Below are positions 54,337 through 62,813 of a DNA stretch of 64,000 nt, in pieces. Every line of letters begins with the position of its first letter. Position 1 is the stretch's first letter. The translations under genes and the position numbers were made by a program. Below the pieces are notes generated by a model. The model was not told the origin of the DNA. It saw only the letters and a list, made by a program, of their open reading frames with translations, and searched no databases. The stretch lies in the NCBI RefSeq assembly GCF_042678405.1, contig NZ_JBHTLI010000001.1, positions 1,116,001 to 1,180,000 of the forward strand, given 5' to 3'. The stretch is from Salegentibacter_A chungangensis (GTDB taxonomy: Bacteria; Bacteroidota; Bacteroidia; Flavobacteriales; Flavobacteriaceae).

Positions 54337-55347
54337 ATGAGAAAAACAATAGTACTTTTATGCGTCTTTCAGCTGTTTATGGCCTGTAAATCTTCGGAAG
54401 AAGAGGTAATGGTCTACAGGGGGGAGGCCCTGGGAACTACCTATCAGGTAAAATATTTTGGAGAGCAGATAGGAATGGAAAAGGCGCTTGATTCCATTTT
54501 TGAAGACATTAATGCTTCAATGAGTACTTATCGGGAGGAGTCCGATATTTCCAGGATCAACGCTGGTGATACCTTAGTAACGGTAAACGATCACTTTAGG
54601 GAAGTTTTTGAAGCCTCAAGAAGGGTGTACCAAGAAAGCAACGGGTATTTTGATCCTACTGTTGGCATTCTTGTCAATGCCTATGGTTTTGGTCCCGAAA
54701 AGCAATTAGAAGAGCCTGAGAAAGCTACTTTGGATTCACTTAGGGCCTATGTAGGATTTAATAGGCTTCAATTGAGCAGCGACAATAAGGTGAAAAAGGA
54801 TTCAGCAAAAGTATACCTTGATTTTAATGCAATAGCCAAGGGCTTTACCATAGATGTTATAGCCCGTTATCTGGATTCGAAGGCTATAGATAACTATTTG
54901 ATTGAATTGGGTGGAGAGCTGGTGGCCAAAGGGCGAAATTTAGCTAAACAAGATGAATGGTTGGTAGCAATAGATGATCCAAGGCAGGAAAAAGGAGAGC
55001 GTAAATTCCAGGCGATCCTGGCTTTGAAAGATCAGGCTATGGCAACTTCTGGGAATTACAGGAAATTTCGGGTTGATTCCGCAACAGGTAACCGATATGT
55101 TCACACCATTAATCCGTTGACTGGTCTGGCTGAAAAGAGCAATCTTCTAAGCGCATCTGTACTTGCTGAGAATTGTATGCTGGCCGATGCTTATGCTACC
55201 GCGTTTATGGCTCTAGGGCTGGAACGTTCCAGAGAAATGTTGGAAAAGCTGGATGGTGTGGAGGTATATTTTATCTATGCTGAAGATGACAAGCAAAAAG
55301 TTTCGGTATTTGCCTCTGAAGGATTTAAGAAGGCATTACGGGAATAA
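54337..55347 (+). CDS. apbE: FAD:protein FMN transferase
   Basis: Lipoprotein (lipobox FMAC, Cys17) that transfers FMN from FAD to Thr/Ser in periplasmic domains; its evident targets are NqrB and NqrC encoded just upstream. Family motifs: LGTTYQVKYF, INASMSTYREESDISRIN, FDPTVGILVNAYGFG, DFNAIAKGFTIDVIARYL, LIELGGELVAKG, ATSGNYRKF, HTINPLTG and ADAYATAFMALG. The 336-residue length is normal. It ends 1 bp before the convergent methyltransferase gene. Confidence 0.96.
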   Translation: MRKTIVLLCVFQLFMACKSSEEEVMVYRGEALGTTYQVKYFGEQIGMEKALDSIFEDINASMSTYREESDISRINAGDTLVTVNDHFREVFEASRRVYQESNGYFDPTVGILVNAYGFGPEKQLEEPEKATLDSLRAYVGFNRLQLSSDNKVKKDSAKVYLDFNAIAKGFTIDVIARYLDSKAIDNYLIELGGELVAKGRNLAKQDEWLVAIDDPRQEKGERKFQAILALKDQAMATSGNYRKFRVDSATGNRYVHTINPLTGLAEKSNLLSASVLAENCMLADAYATAFMALGLERSREMLEKLDGVEVYFIYAEDDKQKVSVFASEGFKKALRE

Positions 55348-55348
55348 A

Positions 55349-56116
55349 TCAGGGCTTATAGCAGACGGGAATAATCTCGCCTTTTGCCAGTCGGAACTTG
55401 TCAATTTGGGCAGGACTCAATTCCTTGGTGTAATCGGCTTCATCGACCTCAAAACCTATATTTCTTAACTTGTTGAAATAATCTCTTCCATAAACCCTTA
55501 CGTGGTCATATTGCCCAAAAATTCTTGTTCTTTCTTTAGGGTCGGTAATAGAGTTGTCTTCAAAGGTCTTTTCTCTGTTTAGATCCTGCGGAATCTGAAG
55601 AATTGCCGTGCCTTTGCGTTTAAGAACCCTGTAAATTTCCTGCATTGCCTTCGTGTCGTCAGGAATATGTTCCAAAACGTGGTTGCATAATATAAAATCG
55701 AAACTATTATCTTCGAACGGGAGGTCACATATATCGGCCTTTACATCAGCCAAAGGGGAATTAAGGTCAGTGGTGGTGTAGTCGAGATTCTTTAATTTTC
55801 TGAAGCGTTTATAGAAAGCCTGCTCTGGTGCGAAATGAAGTACTTTTAGGGGCTTCTCAAAAAAATCTGTTTCATTTTCAAGGTAAAGCCAAAGCAATCG
55901 ATGTCTTTCAAGGGAAAGAGTAGAGGGGGAGAGAACATTTTCTCTCTGGTTTTCGTAGCCGTATGGCAGGAATTTAGAGAAACTGCGGCCATCTATAGGA
56001 TCTGTATACCTGTTCCCACGGAGGCTGAAAATAAAGATGGGTTGAACCCAGTAACTTAATCGAATTAAAAGCGGGCGGGGGAGAGCATTAAGAAAGAATT
56101 TAAAAAGCTTCTTCAT
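55349..56116 (-). CDS. Class I SAM-dependent methyltransferase
   Basis: A 255-residue Rossmann-fold methyltransferase. The SAM motif region is atypical (LKVLHFAPEQAFYKRF instead of a glycine-rich loop), followed by DYTTTDLNSPLADVKADICDLPFEDNSFDFILCNHVLEHIPDD and YRVLKRKGTAILQIP. The N-terminal KLFKFFLNALPRPLLIRLSYW may contact membrane, and the form resembles sugar or lipid methyltransferases, but the substrate is unknown. Start only 1 bp from the end of the HNH gene; last gene of a four-gene operon. Confidence 0.85.
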   Translation of the reverse strand: MKKLFKFFLNALPRPLLIRLSYWVQPIFIFSLRGNRYTDPIDGRSFSKFLPYGYENQRENVLSPSTLSLERHRLLWLYLENETDFFEKPLKVLHFAPEQAFYKRFRKLKNLDYTTTDLNSPLADVKADICDLPFEDNSFDFILCNHVLEHIPDDTKAMQEIYRVLKRKGTAILQIPQDLNREKTFEDNSITDPKERTRIFGQYDHVRVYGRDYFNKLRNIGFEVDEADYTKELSPAQIDKFRLAKGEIIPVCYKP

Positions 56117-56680
56117 TTATACTTCAATATCACCCCAGTTTTCACCCGATTTAATACGGTATAACTGCATCTCTGAAACGCCAAATTGCTTGGCTAGTAC
56201 TTTGATTCTTGTTTTTCGATTCGGGTCAAGAAGTTTTTTCTTCAGGATCACGGCCTGGGCATAGGTGAGTTTAGAGTAAGAAACCACTTTTCTCAGCTTT
56301 CGCTTTTTCTTGTTCTCTTTTACATTCGGGTTATCGAACTGATGTTTAACCCATTCTCTCTTGTTGGTCCAGGCCAGGTTTGAAACCCTGTTGTCATCTT
56401 TTTTGAAGTTCTTATGGATCACGTATTTATCGTCTTCCTTTTTATTCAAAAAGAGTTCTGCGACCATACGGTGAACATAATAGGTCTTGTGCTTTCCGTT
56501 CTTGAGTTTTACGGCGAAGTTATGGTAACTTCCCGGTTTACCACCTCCTACCAGTTCACCTTCGGGGTTTTTCAGATAACTTATCAGTCTCCCGTAGTTG
56601 GAAATTTTATAGACAAATCTATCTTCCCATTCCTCTTTGTGCAGAGTTTTCCACTGCTCCTGTCTATAGCTCTTAATCAT
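56117..56680 (-). CDS. NUMOD4/HNH endonuclease-like protein with C-terminal helix-turn-helix
   Basis: 187 residues. I chose the ATG at 56680, which overlaps the map stop by 8 bp; a longer frame would overlap by 38 bp. An N-terminal NUMOD4 motif (EEWEDRFVYKISNYGRLISYL) is followed by an HNH_3-like motif (YVHRMVAELFLNKKEDDKYVIHKN ... DDNRVSNLAW) and a C-terminal HTH (ILKKKLLD...IKVLAKQFGVSEMQLYRIKSGENW). These families include phage and intron homing endonucleases. Here the gene sits tightly inside a housekeeping operon with no intron or flanking repeat, suggesting a resident DNA-binding protein or nuclease rather than a mobile element. Confidence 0.83.
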   Translation of the reverse strand: MIKSYRQEQWKTLHKEEWEDRFVYKISNYGRLISYLKNPEGELVGGGKPGSYHNFAVKLKNGKHKTYYVHRMVAELFLNKKEDDKYVIHKNFKKDDNRVSNLAWTNKREWVKHQFDNPNVKENKKKRKLRKVVSYSKLTYAQAVILKKKLLDPNRKTRIKVLAKQFGVSEMQLYRIKSGENWGDIEV

Positions 56681-57488
56681 AAATTTTTGCTCTAAATTCT
56701 TCTTCTTCATCAGATTCGATACCTAAGGCATCATAAATATATTTAAAGGTAGAGAGAAGCTCGGGCTTGCCATCTACCAGTGCAATATCGTGTTCAAAAT
56801 GGGCGCTTGGTTTGTTGTCCGCTGTCAGGATGGTCCACCCGTCAGCTAATTGCTTAATCCTTTTTGTTCCCTGATTGATCATAGGTTCTATGGCTACAAC
56901 CATTCCTTCTTTGAATTTTTTACCTCTTCCTCTTTTACCGTAATTCGGCATTTCCGGGTCTTCATGCATCTTACTGCCCAGGCCGTGACCAACTAATTCC
57001 CGTACTACCCCGTACCCTCGGTCTTCGGTATATTTTTGGATAGCATATCCTACATCACCTACACGATTTCCTAGTCTGAATTCTCTAATCCCCACATAAA
57101 GAGATTCCTTGGTAACCTTAAGTAATTCGGCTGTTTCCGGGGCAATTTCGCCAACAGGAAAAGTATAAGCATGATCTCCGTAAAAGCCGTTCTTAAGTGC
57201 TCCGCAGTCTATGGAGATAATGTCTCCTTCTTCCAGAGGTTTGTCATTCGGAATTCCGTGTACAACCTGGGCATTAGGGCTCATACACAATGAATTAGGG
57301 AAGTCGTATAAGCCAAGAAAACCCGGTTCTGCCCCGTGGTCTCTTATAAATTCTTCCGCATACTTATCAAGTTCTAAGGTGGTGACTCCCGGTTTTATTT
57401 TTGGAGCCAGCATTCCAAGGGTTTTCGATACAATTAGTGCGCTCTCTCGTATAAGTTCAATCTCTTCCCTTGTTTTAGGTATAATCAT
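56673..57488 (-). CDS. map: Type I methionine aminopeptidase
   Basis: Removes N-terminal Met from nascent proteins; 271 residues. The metal and catalytic residues are His77 (VVHGIPND), Asp94 (ISIDCGA), Asp105 (FYGDHAYTF), His168 (LVGHGLG), Glu201 (VAIEPMI) and Glu232 (HFEHDIAL). No N-terminal zinc finger. It lies 9 bp after the small HAD gene and overlaps the HNH gene by 8 bp. Confidence 0.97.
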   Translation of the reverse strand: MIIPKTREEIELIRESALIVSKTLGMLAPKIKPGVTTLELDKYAEEFIRDHGAEPGFLGLYDFPNSLCMSPNAQVVHGIPNDKPLEEGDIISIDCGALKNGFYGDHAYTFPVGEIAPETAELLKVTKESLYVGIREFRLGNRVGDVGYAIQKYTEDRGYGVVRELVGHGLGSKMHEDPEMPNYGKRGRGKKFKEGMVVAIEPMINQGTKRIKQLADGWTILTADNKPSAHFEHDIALVDGKPELLSTFKYIYDALGIESDEEEEFRAKIYD

Positions 57489-57497
57489 AATATTACT

Positions 57498-57893
57498 TTA
57501 AAACCATTTTAAAATGCCTTTCTTTTTGGACATTCTTTTGGGCTTATTATTCGATAGTTTCTGATAAATTTCACCCCATCCTAAAAGTCCCTGGATATTA
57601 CGGTCATCAATAAAAAAATCGGCCAGGATCTTTCTGCTTATTGTGTGATCAAACTCCTCTTCAGGATAACTTTTATTCACGGCATAAAAACTTATGCCTT
57701 TAGATTCACAAAACTCTACAGCTTCTTCCAACGCTGGTCCGTGTCTGTACGTCCAAAGGATCAATTGGTGTCCTTCTTCCTGAAGTTTCTTCAGGGTTTC
57801 AAAGGCAAAGAGTTTAGGTTTTCCGATCTCCGGATACCTGTTATCTACAATTGTTCCATCAAAATCAACTGCTATGGTTAATGATCTGGGCAT
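57498..57893 (-). CDS. Small HAD-superfamily hydrolase (BT0820-like)
   Basis: A 131-residue HAD phosphatase core with no cap domain. Motif I is AVDFDGTIVDN, motif II LILWTYRHG, and motif III/IV FFIDDRN. The substrate is unknown; the form matches a compact Bacteroidota group. First gene of the operon HAD-map-HNH-methyltransferase. A TATTTTTG box ends four bases before its ATG. Confidence 0.87.
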   Translation of the reverse strand: MPRSLTIAVDFDGTIVDNRYPEIGKPKLFAFETLKKLQEEGHQLILWTYRHGPALEEAVEFCESKGISFYAVNKSYPEEEFDHTISRKILADFFIDDRNIQGLLGWGEIYQKLSNNKPKRMSKKKGILKWF

Positions 57894-57897
57894 AGTG

Positions 57898-57905
57898 CAA
57901 AAATA
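57898..57905 (-). promoter_or_regulatory. Promoter -7 box abutting the HAD start codon
   Basis: TATTTTTG then CACT then ATG on the minus strand: almost the same arrangement as upstream of the gene at 53977. Points to a leaderless or nearly leaderless transcript. Confidence 0.5.
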
Positions 57906-57944
57906 GAAGTTTTAAGCTTAATTTATATTAAGTCGCCTTTCTGT

Positions 57945-58484
57945 TTATTTGGCGTACGAATTAGAATAATCTTTTCCGCTTACTATTTTGGCAATATCTT
58001 TTGCTAGGCTTTGCTGGGCATATTCCACAAATCTATTTACTTCTTTTCCGTTTTTACTGAAAATGATAGTTGGTACTCTGTGCACCTGAAATTCTTCTTC
58101 CATATTTCCCGGCGTAGATTTGCTGTGGTTAACACCTATAATGGTGAACTTATCCATATCATATCCGGTTTCTTCAAGTATCTTCAACAGTTTAGGTGTT
58201 TCACGTTTACTGTCTCCACACCAGGTTCCCATAAAAACGGTAATTTCATAGTCCGAAATATTTTCGTCTATTGTCTGAAGGGCTTTTTCTTCAGGGGTAT
58301 AGTCGTCATAAACCGAATTAAACCAGCCTGCGTAAGGTTCTTCCTTCAATTCTTCAGGTTCAAATTCCCCGATAAGCATATCGGTCTGGATTTTTGTCCC
58401 GGTAGTGGTTTTTGATATTTCTTTAGTCTTATCTGAGTTTCCTCCTAGTGCTAATGCCAGGAATATCAAGAGTAATTTGTGCAT
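57945..58484 (-). CDS. Thioredoxin-like protein with a single cysteine
   Basis: A 179-residue exported protein with an N-terminal hydrophobic signal (MHKLLLIFLALALGG). Its thioredoxin fold contains FMGTWCGDSKRETPKLLKIL and a cis-Pro loop RVPTIIF. The active site is Trp88-Cys89-Gly-Asp-Ser92, with Ser in place of the second Cys, and Cys89 is the only cysteine in the protein, so it can act only as a monothiol thioredoxin-like protein. It follows gpmI by 8 bp. Confidence 0.85.
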   Translation of the reverse strand: MHKLLLIFLALALGGNSDKTKEISKTTTGTKIQTDMLIGEFEPEELKEEPYAGWFNSVYDDYTPEEKALQTIDENISDYEITVFMGTWCGDSKRETPKLLKILEETGYDMDKFTIIGVNHSKSTPGNMEEEFQVHRVPTIIFSKNGKEVNRFVEYAQQSLAKDIAKIVSGKDYSNSYAK

Positions 58485-58492
58485 AATTAAAT

Positions 58493-60010
58493 TTAAATTA
58501 AAGAATCTTCGGTCATTAAATCGGGTTTATCGATACCCATAAGCTCTAAAATAGTCGGAGCGATGTTGCCTAACTTACCACTTTTTATTGCTTTCACGTC
58601 TTTATCCATTAAAACGAGCGGAACCGGGTTTGTAGTATGTGCGGTATTCGGACTTCCGTCAGGATTAATCATCACATCACTGTTCCCGTGATCTGCAATA
58701 ATGATTACCGAATAATCATTGTCTACAGCAGTTTCAGCGACTTCTTTGGCACAGGAGTCCACCGTTTCACAGGCTTTTACAGCGGCTTCAAATACTCCGG
58801 TGTGGCCTACCATATCCGGATTGGCAAAATTCAGACAGATAAAGTCTGCGGAATGATCCTTGATCTCTGGAATGATCTTGTCCTTTATCTCTCCGGCGCT
58901 CATTTCGGGCTGAAGGTCATAAGTGGCAACTTTTGGGGAATTGCACATAATGCGCTTTTCTCCTTTAAACGGTTTCTCTCTTCCACCGGAAAAGAAAAAG
59001 GTTACGTGTGGATATTTTTCCGTTTCTGCAATCCTTATCTGTTTCTTGCCGGTATACTCAAGTACTTCTCCAAGTGTAGATTTAATATTGTCCTTTTTGA
59101 ATACCACGTTTATATTTTCGAAGCTATCATCATACTTGGTGAGGGTCACATAGTATAGGGGCATCTTTTTCATTTCATATTCAGGGAAATCCTGTTGGGT
59201 TAATGCCTGTGTTAACTGGCGACCACGGTCTGTTCTGAAATTGAAGAAGATCACTACTTCCTTCTCCTTAAGTTTTGCTACCGGCTCACCGGCGTCATTG
59301 GTCATTACAATAGGTTCTATAAACTCATCGCTTACGTTATTTTCGTAGCTTTTTTCTATAGCTTCAACAGCATTGGTGGTTTTATACCCTTCTCCTTTGG
59401 TGATAAGGTCGTAGGCCTTTTTCACCCTTTCCCAGCGTTTATCACGGTCCATAGCATAATACCTTCCAATTATGGAAGCCAGTTTTCCGTTGGTCTTTTC
59501 CAGGTGTTCTCCCAGTTCTTTTATAAAGCCTTTTCCGGAATGCGGATCTACATCACGGCCATCGGTAAAAGCGTGAACGTATTTTTCTTTTACCCCAAAT
59601 TCTTCTGCTGCGGTCAAAAGTCCTTTTAAATGATTGATGTGGGAATGAACTCCACCGTCACTCACTAAGCCCATAAAATGCACAGGCTTGTTATTTTTTA
59701 TGGCATAGGTAAAGGCTTCCTCGAGAACGGGTTCATCTTTTAATGAATCGTTCTTTACTGCCTGATTGATCTTTACCAGGTCCTGGTATACCACTCTTCC
59801 GGCTCCAAGATTCATATGTCCAACTTCACTGTTCCCCATTTGGCCTTCAGGCAAACCAACGTTCATTCCGTCGGTACGCAATTCGGCGTGCGGATATTTT
59901 TCGGTTACTGAATCCATAAAGGGAGTTTTAGCCTGAGCGATGGCTGAAACTTTCGGGTCTTGAGTAATACCCCAGCCATCTAATATCATTAGAAGCACCT
60001 TCTTATTCAT
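58493..60010 (-). CDS. gpmI: 2,3-bisphosphoglycerate-independent phosphoglycerate mutase
   Basis: Mn-dependent glycolytic mutase interconverting 3- and 2-phosphoglycerate, 505 residues from the ATG at 60010 (MNKKVLLMILDGWG). The catalytic Ser61 is in GQMGNSEVGHMNLGAGR, the metal site includes Asp11, and DGGVHSHINHL, FTDGRDVDPHSG, GRYYAMDRDKRWERV, FFNFRTDRGRQLT and IADHGNSDVM are all present. The longer frame adds 12 residues of no family match. Confidence 0.97.
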   Translation of the reverse strand: MNKKVLLMILDGWGITQDPKVSAIAQAKTPFMDSVTEKYPHAELRTDGMNVGLPEGQMGNSEVGHMNLGAGRVVYQDLVKINQAVKNDSLKDEPVLEEAFTYAIKNNKPVHFMGLVSDGGVHSHINHLKGLLTAAEEFGVKEKYVHAFTDGRDVDPHSGKGFIKELGEHLEKTNGKLASIIGRYYAMDRDKRWERVKKAYDLITKGEGYKTTNAVEAIEKSYENNVSDEFIEPIVMTNDAGEPVAKLKEKEVVIFFNFRTDRGRQLTQALTQQDFPEYEMKKMPLYYVTLTKYDDSFENINVVFKKDNIKSTLGEVLEYTGKKQIRIAETEKYPHVTFFFSGGREKPFKGEKRIMCNSPKVATYDLQPEMSAGEIKDKIIPEIKDHSADFICLNFANPDMVGHTGVFEAAVKACETVDSCAKEVAETAVDNDYSVIIIADHGNSDVMINPDGSPNTAHTTNPVPLVLMDKDVKAIKSGKLGNIAPTILELMGIDKPDLMTEDSLI

Positions 60011-60360
60011 AAGACAAATAAAATTTTGAGATAAATATAAAAACAAATTGCTGCCCGAGTAAAATCCAGACTATAATGTTTTACTAAAATGTTTTACCAG
60101 GATGATCTACAGGACTTATGATTTCTAAATCCAAACTTAAAATTTAACATTAAATTTTAAGAAACCTGAAGTAATAATTTGAAACTTCCGGCGTTTTTGG
60201 AATTGTGTGTTTGTGTCTAAAACCTTGAAAATCCAATATATACCGCCCTGTATGTTAAAATTTCAACTTTTAAAGGCTATTTGGGGGATTATAATTTGAT
60301 TTTTGTATGTTGGCATAACATTTGGAATTGATTAACAAAATCTTAAACAAAAGAAATTAT
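60011..60360. other. AT-rich intergenic region with a perfect inverted repeat
   Basis: 350 bp between the divergent gpmI and L,D-transpeptidase genes. It contains a 26-bp near-palindrome (60136-60161), two direct copies of ATGTTTTAC (60076-60084 and 60089-60097), and no gene. No exact TAnnTTTG box is visible for either gene. Confidence 0.6.
60136..60161. repeat. Perfect 12-bp-arm inverted repeat
   Basis: CTTAAAATTTAA and TTAAATTTTAAG separated by CA. The stem is entirely A/T except its end pair, and no T tract follows, so a DNA-binding site is likelier than a terminator. Confidence 0.6.
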
Positions 60361-61101
60361 ATGAATTACAGAATCCTGACGGTAGCTGCAGTAATGATCT
60401 TTTCATTTGCTTTTACCAGTACAGAAAAACTGAATACTTCAAATTCCAATATTACGGCTTCAGAGATTCCTGTGAAGCCGGCTCCATTAAGTTTTAAAGA
60501 AGAGGTGAAAAACCTTTATGGCGATTTTAAAGCGGCTAATAGCAGTATGCCTGCATTAAGTGTTTTCGAGCAGGCGATGAAAGGTTATGCCAAATTAGAT
60601 AAGGCCGGTCGCGTTGCGAACCGCCTGCTTACGGTGATAGATTTTGATATGTCTTCCAGTAAGAAGAGGATGTGGATTATGGATATGGAAGATAAAAAGG
60701 TGCTGTTCAACACTTTTGTTTCTCACGGAAAGAATACCGGCGTGGAATTCGCCAATAAATTTTCTAATCAGGTGAATTCTCACCAGAGTTCTCTTGGGTT
60801 TTATGTGACCGGAGAGACCTACTATGGTAAAAACGGACTGTCTTTGTTCATAGACGGAATGGAGAAAGGTTTTAACAGTAATGCCAGAAAGCGTTATGTG
60901 GTAATTCACGGAGCAGATTATGCTACCAAGAATTTCATAAATAGGTATGGGCGTTTAGGAAGAAGTTACGGATGTCCTGCAGTTCCTAACGGGATCGCTA
61001 AAGATCTGATCAATAGGATCAAAGGAAAATCTGTGGTCTTTATTCATAAAAGCGATAAAAAATACCAGAACAAGTCTTCTTACCTTAATTACGAAGCTTA
61101 A
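60361..61101 (+). CDS. L,D-transpeptidase catalytic domain protein (YkuD_2 type)
   Basis: A 246-residue exported murein L,D-transpeptidase-like protein. From the ATG at 60361 the N-terminus is a signal peptide (YRILTVAAVMIFSFAFTS). The catalytic domain covers the second half: MWIMDMEDKKVLFNTFVSHGKNTG, FYVTGETYYGKNGLSLFIDGME, RYVVIHGADYA and the nucleophile motif GRLGRSYGCPAVP. Probably forms or edits 3-3 peptidoglycan crosslinks. Its stop codon overlaps that of the next, convergent L,D-transpeptidase gene. Confidence 0.88.
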   Translation: MNYRILTVAAVMIFSFAFTSTEKLNTSNSNITASEIPVKPAPLSFKEEVKNLYGDFKAANSSMPALSVFEQAMKGYAKLDKAGRVANRLLTVIDFDMSSSKKRMWIMDMEDKKVLFNTFVSHGKNTGVEFANKFSNQVNSHQSSLGFYVTGETYYGKNGLSLFIDGMEKGFNSNARKRYVVIHGADYATKNFINRYGRLGRSYGCPAVPNGIAKDLINRIKGKSVVFIHKSDKKYQNKSSYLNYEA

Positions 61102-62759
61102 TTCTTTAATTTACTAAAGATCTCTTCATCCAGGTGGTACACGTCATCGGCGAAGTGTGTGATGCCTTTTTCACGCCAGGCCGTCCAGTATAAATGATGA
61201 ATCTGTATCGGCTGGGTGATTTTTATTTCAGTGGTCTTTCCTGAAGCAATAACTTCCTCGATCTTTTCCTCGGAATATTTTTCCTGGTCGCTTAATAAGT
61301 ATTTAGAAAGGGGGATGGCATTCTCTACTCTCACACAGCCCGAACTCTGGGCTCTTTTATTCTTATTGAATAAGGACTGAGATGGAGTATCGTGTAAATA
61401 GATCATATACCGGTTTGGATAGATGATCTTGACCCGCCCCAGCGGATTGGTGCTTCCTGCATTCTGCCTGTAGGTGTACCTTAGTGCTTCCGGGGAGCTC
61501 CAGTCTATAGTAGAGGGATCTAGTTTGTTTCCGTCTCTGTCATAAACATTCAGTTTCTTTTTCTTTAAATAGGAAGGGTCTTTTGTGGCTGATGGAATGA
61601 CATCCCTTTTTTTAATTGTAGGAGGGATCGTCCAGGTAGGATTATATACTACATAGCCCAGGTCTTTTGAGAAAACCGGGGTCTTACGGGCTTCCGTTCC
61701 TACCATAGTTTTATGAGTCCCGACTGTATCCTTGTCCTTAATGATATGCAGGCGGTAATTAGCGATGTTGATGATGATGTAATGATCCCCAAAATCCCTT
61801 GGATGCCATCTCCAGCGCTCCAGGTTGGCCAGGATCTGGTTGTAGCGGTCCTCGTAATTCTTGTTCAGGTTTTCAATGGTAGTGTTTCCTATTATTCCAT
61901 CTATTTCCAGGTCGCTTTGTTTTTGAAAGGTCCTGATTCCTTCTTCTATATTGCGGTTATAGGTGGTGCTTAGGGAGTCGGGATTGATTATAGTGCTGAT
62001 CAGGTTTAGTTCCTGAAGTCTTTTTTTTATCCGGGGGATCCTTGGATCGATTTCTCCGGGTCTTACCAGTTTCCCTAAAGAGATACGGGTGATCTCTTTC
62101 TCTGAGTCTTTCAGGACCTCATATTCTTTCAGGGATTTCTTAAGCCCCTGGTAGACTAGGTGCTTTGGCTTAACTGAGTCCAGGGCCCATTGGATATCCT
62201 GTTTGGTGAGAGCGCTGTCTAATAGCTTAAAGAGGTTAGGGGAGTAACTTTTTATGTCCCAGATGGAATATAGCTTTTTAGGGTCCAGTTTCCCCGTGCT
62301 CAGGTCACCTGCAAGACTGAAGTAGGCGTCTGTTAACCCCAGTTCCAGCTCGTTTAGCTGTTCTATGTTAAGGGTTCCGATATTCTCCAGGGAATTGTAA
62401 AGATATTCCCGGTGGTAATCTTCAGGAAAAAGGCCTTCATTTTTCGCGGAATCTACTTGAGATAGCAAGCTCTTGCGTAGTATCGGGTCATTCCAGATGG
62501 GCTCGTTGTCACGAGCTTCATAGAATTCAGAGACCTCTTTGAAATTATCCAGTTCAAGTTTTCCGGTGTAAGTTGAATCTGATACTTTTTCCAGAAGGTT
62601 TTTTATTTTTCCCGAAGAGGTGAGTTCTTTTACTATCCTTACTTCAGAAGCTTCCGAGCCCTGAACCGGATTTTTATTTCCTGTCTTTTCCGAATCATTG
62701 CAGGCAAGCATTACCGAGGCAATTAGAAATAGCCTTGTTAGGTTTTTGATCAGGATCAT
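61098..62759 (-). CDS. YcbB/LdtD-like L,D-transpeptidase lipoprotein with peptidoglycan-binding domain
   Basis: 553 residues with a lipobox VMLAC (Cys20). Order of domains: an N-terminal YcbB-specific scaffold (NEPIWNDPILRKSLLSQVDSAKNEGLFPEDYH), a PG_binding_1 domain (NRNIEEGIRTFQKQSDLEIDGIIGNTTIENLN), and a YkuD domain with VGTHKTMVGTEARKTPVFS, YVVYNPTWTIPPTI, YLHDTPSQSLFNKNKRAQSSGCVRVENAIPL (catalytic Cys). It makes L,D crosslinks or anchors proteins to peptidoglycan. It is a lipoprotein rather than signal-anchored as in E. coli. Confidence 0.93.
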   Translation of the reverse strand: MILIKNLTRLFLIASVMLACNDSEKTGNKNPVQGSEASEVRIVKELTSSGKIKNLLEKVSDSTYTGKLELDNFKEVSEFYEARDNEPIWNDPILRKSLLSQVDSAKNEGLFPEDYHREYLYNSLENIGTLNIEQLNELELGLTDAYFSLAGDLSTGKLDPKKLYSIWDIKSYSPNLFKLLDSALTKQDIQWALDSVKPKHLVYQGLKKSLKEYEVLKDSEKEITRISLGKLVRPGEIDPRIPRIKKRLQELNLISTIINPDSLSTTYNRNIEEGIRTFQKQSDLEIDGIIGNTTIENLNKNYEDRYNQILANLERWRWHPRDFGDHYIIINIANYRLHIIKDKDTVGTHKTMVGTEARKTPVFSKDLGYVVYNPTWTIPPTIKKRDVIPSATKDPSYLKKKKLNVYDRDGNKLDPSTIDWSSPEALRYTYRQNAGSTNPLGRVKIIYPNRYMIYLHDTPSQSLFNKNKRAQSSGCVRVENAIPLSKYLLSDQEKYSEEKIEEVIASGKTTEIKITQPIQIHHLYWTAWREKGITHFADDVYHLDEEIFSKLKN

Positions 62760-62813
62760 TTAATGATTTTTAAGACCGGAATTGGTAGTATCGGGTTAGA
62801 TAATAATGCCAGG

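Noticed and set aside
56117..56710. Homing endonuclease of a group I intron or intein
   Set aside because: The neighbouring map and methyltransferase genes are uninterrupted, and the gene is embedded in an operon with coding overlaps.
58637..59158. Plus-strand frame of 173 codons within gpmI
   Set aside because: Antisense to an intact, highly conserved glycolytic gene.
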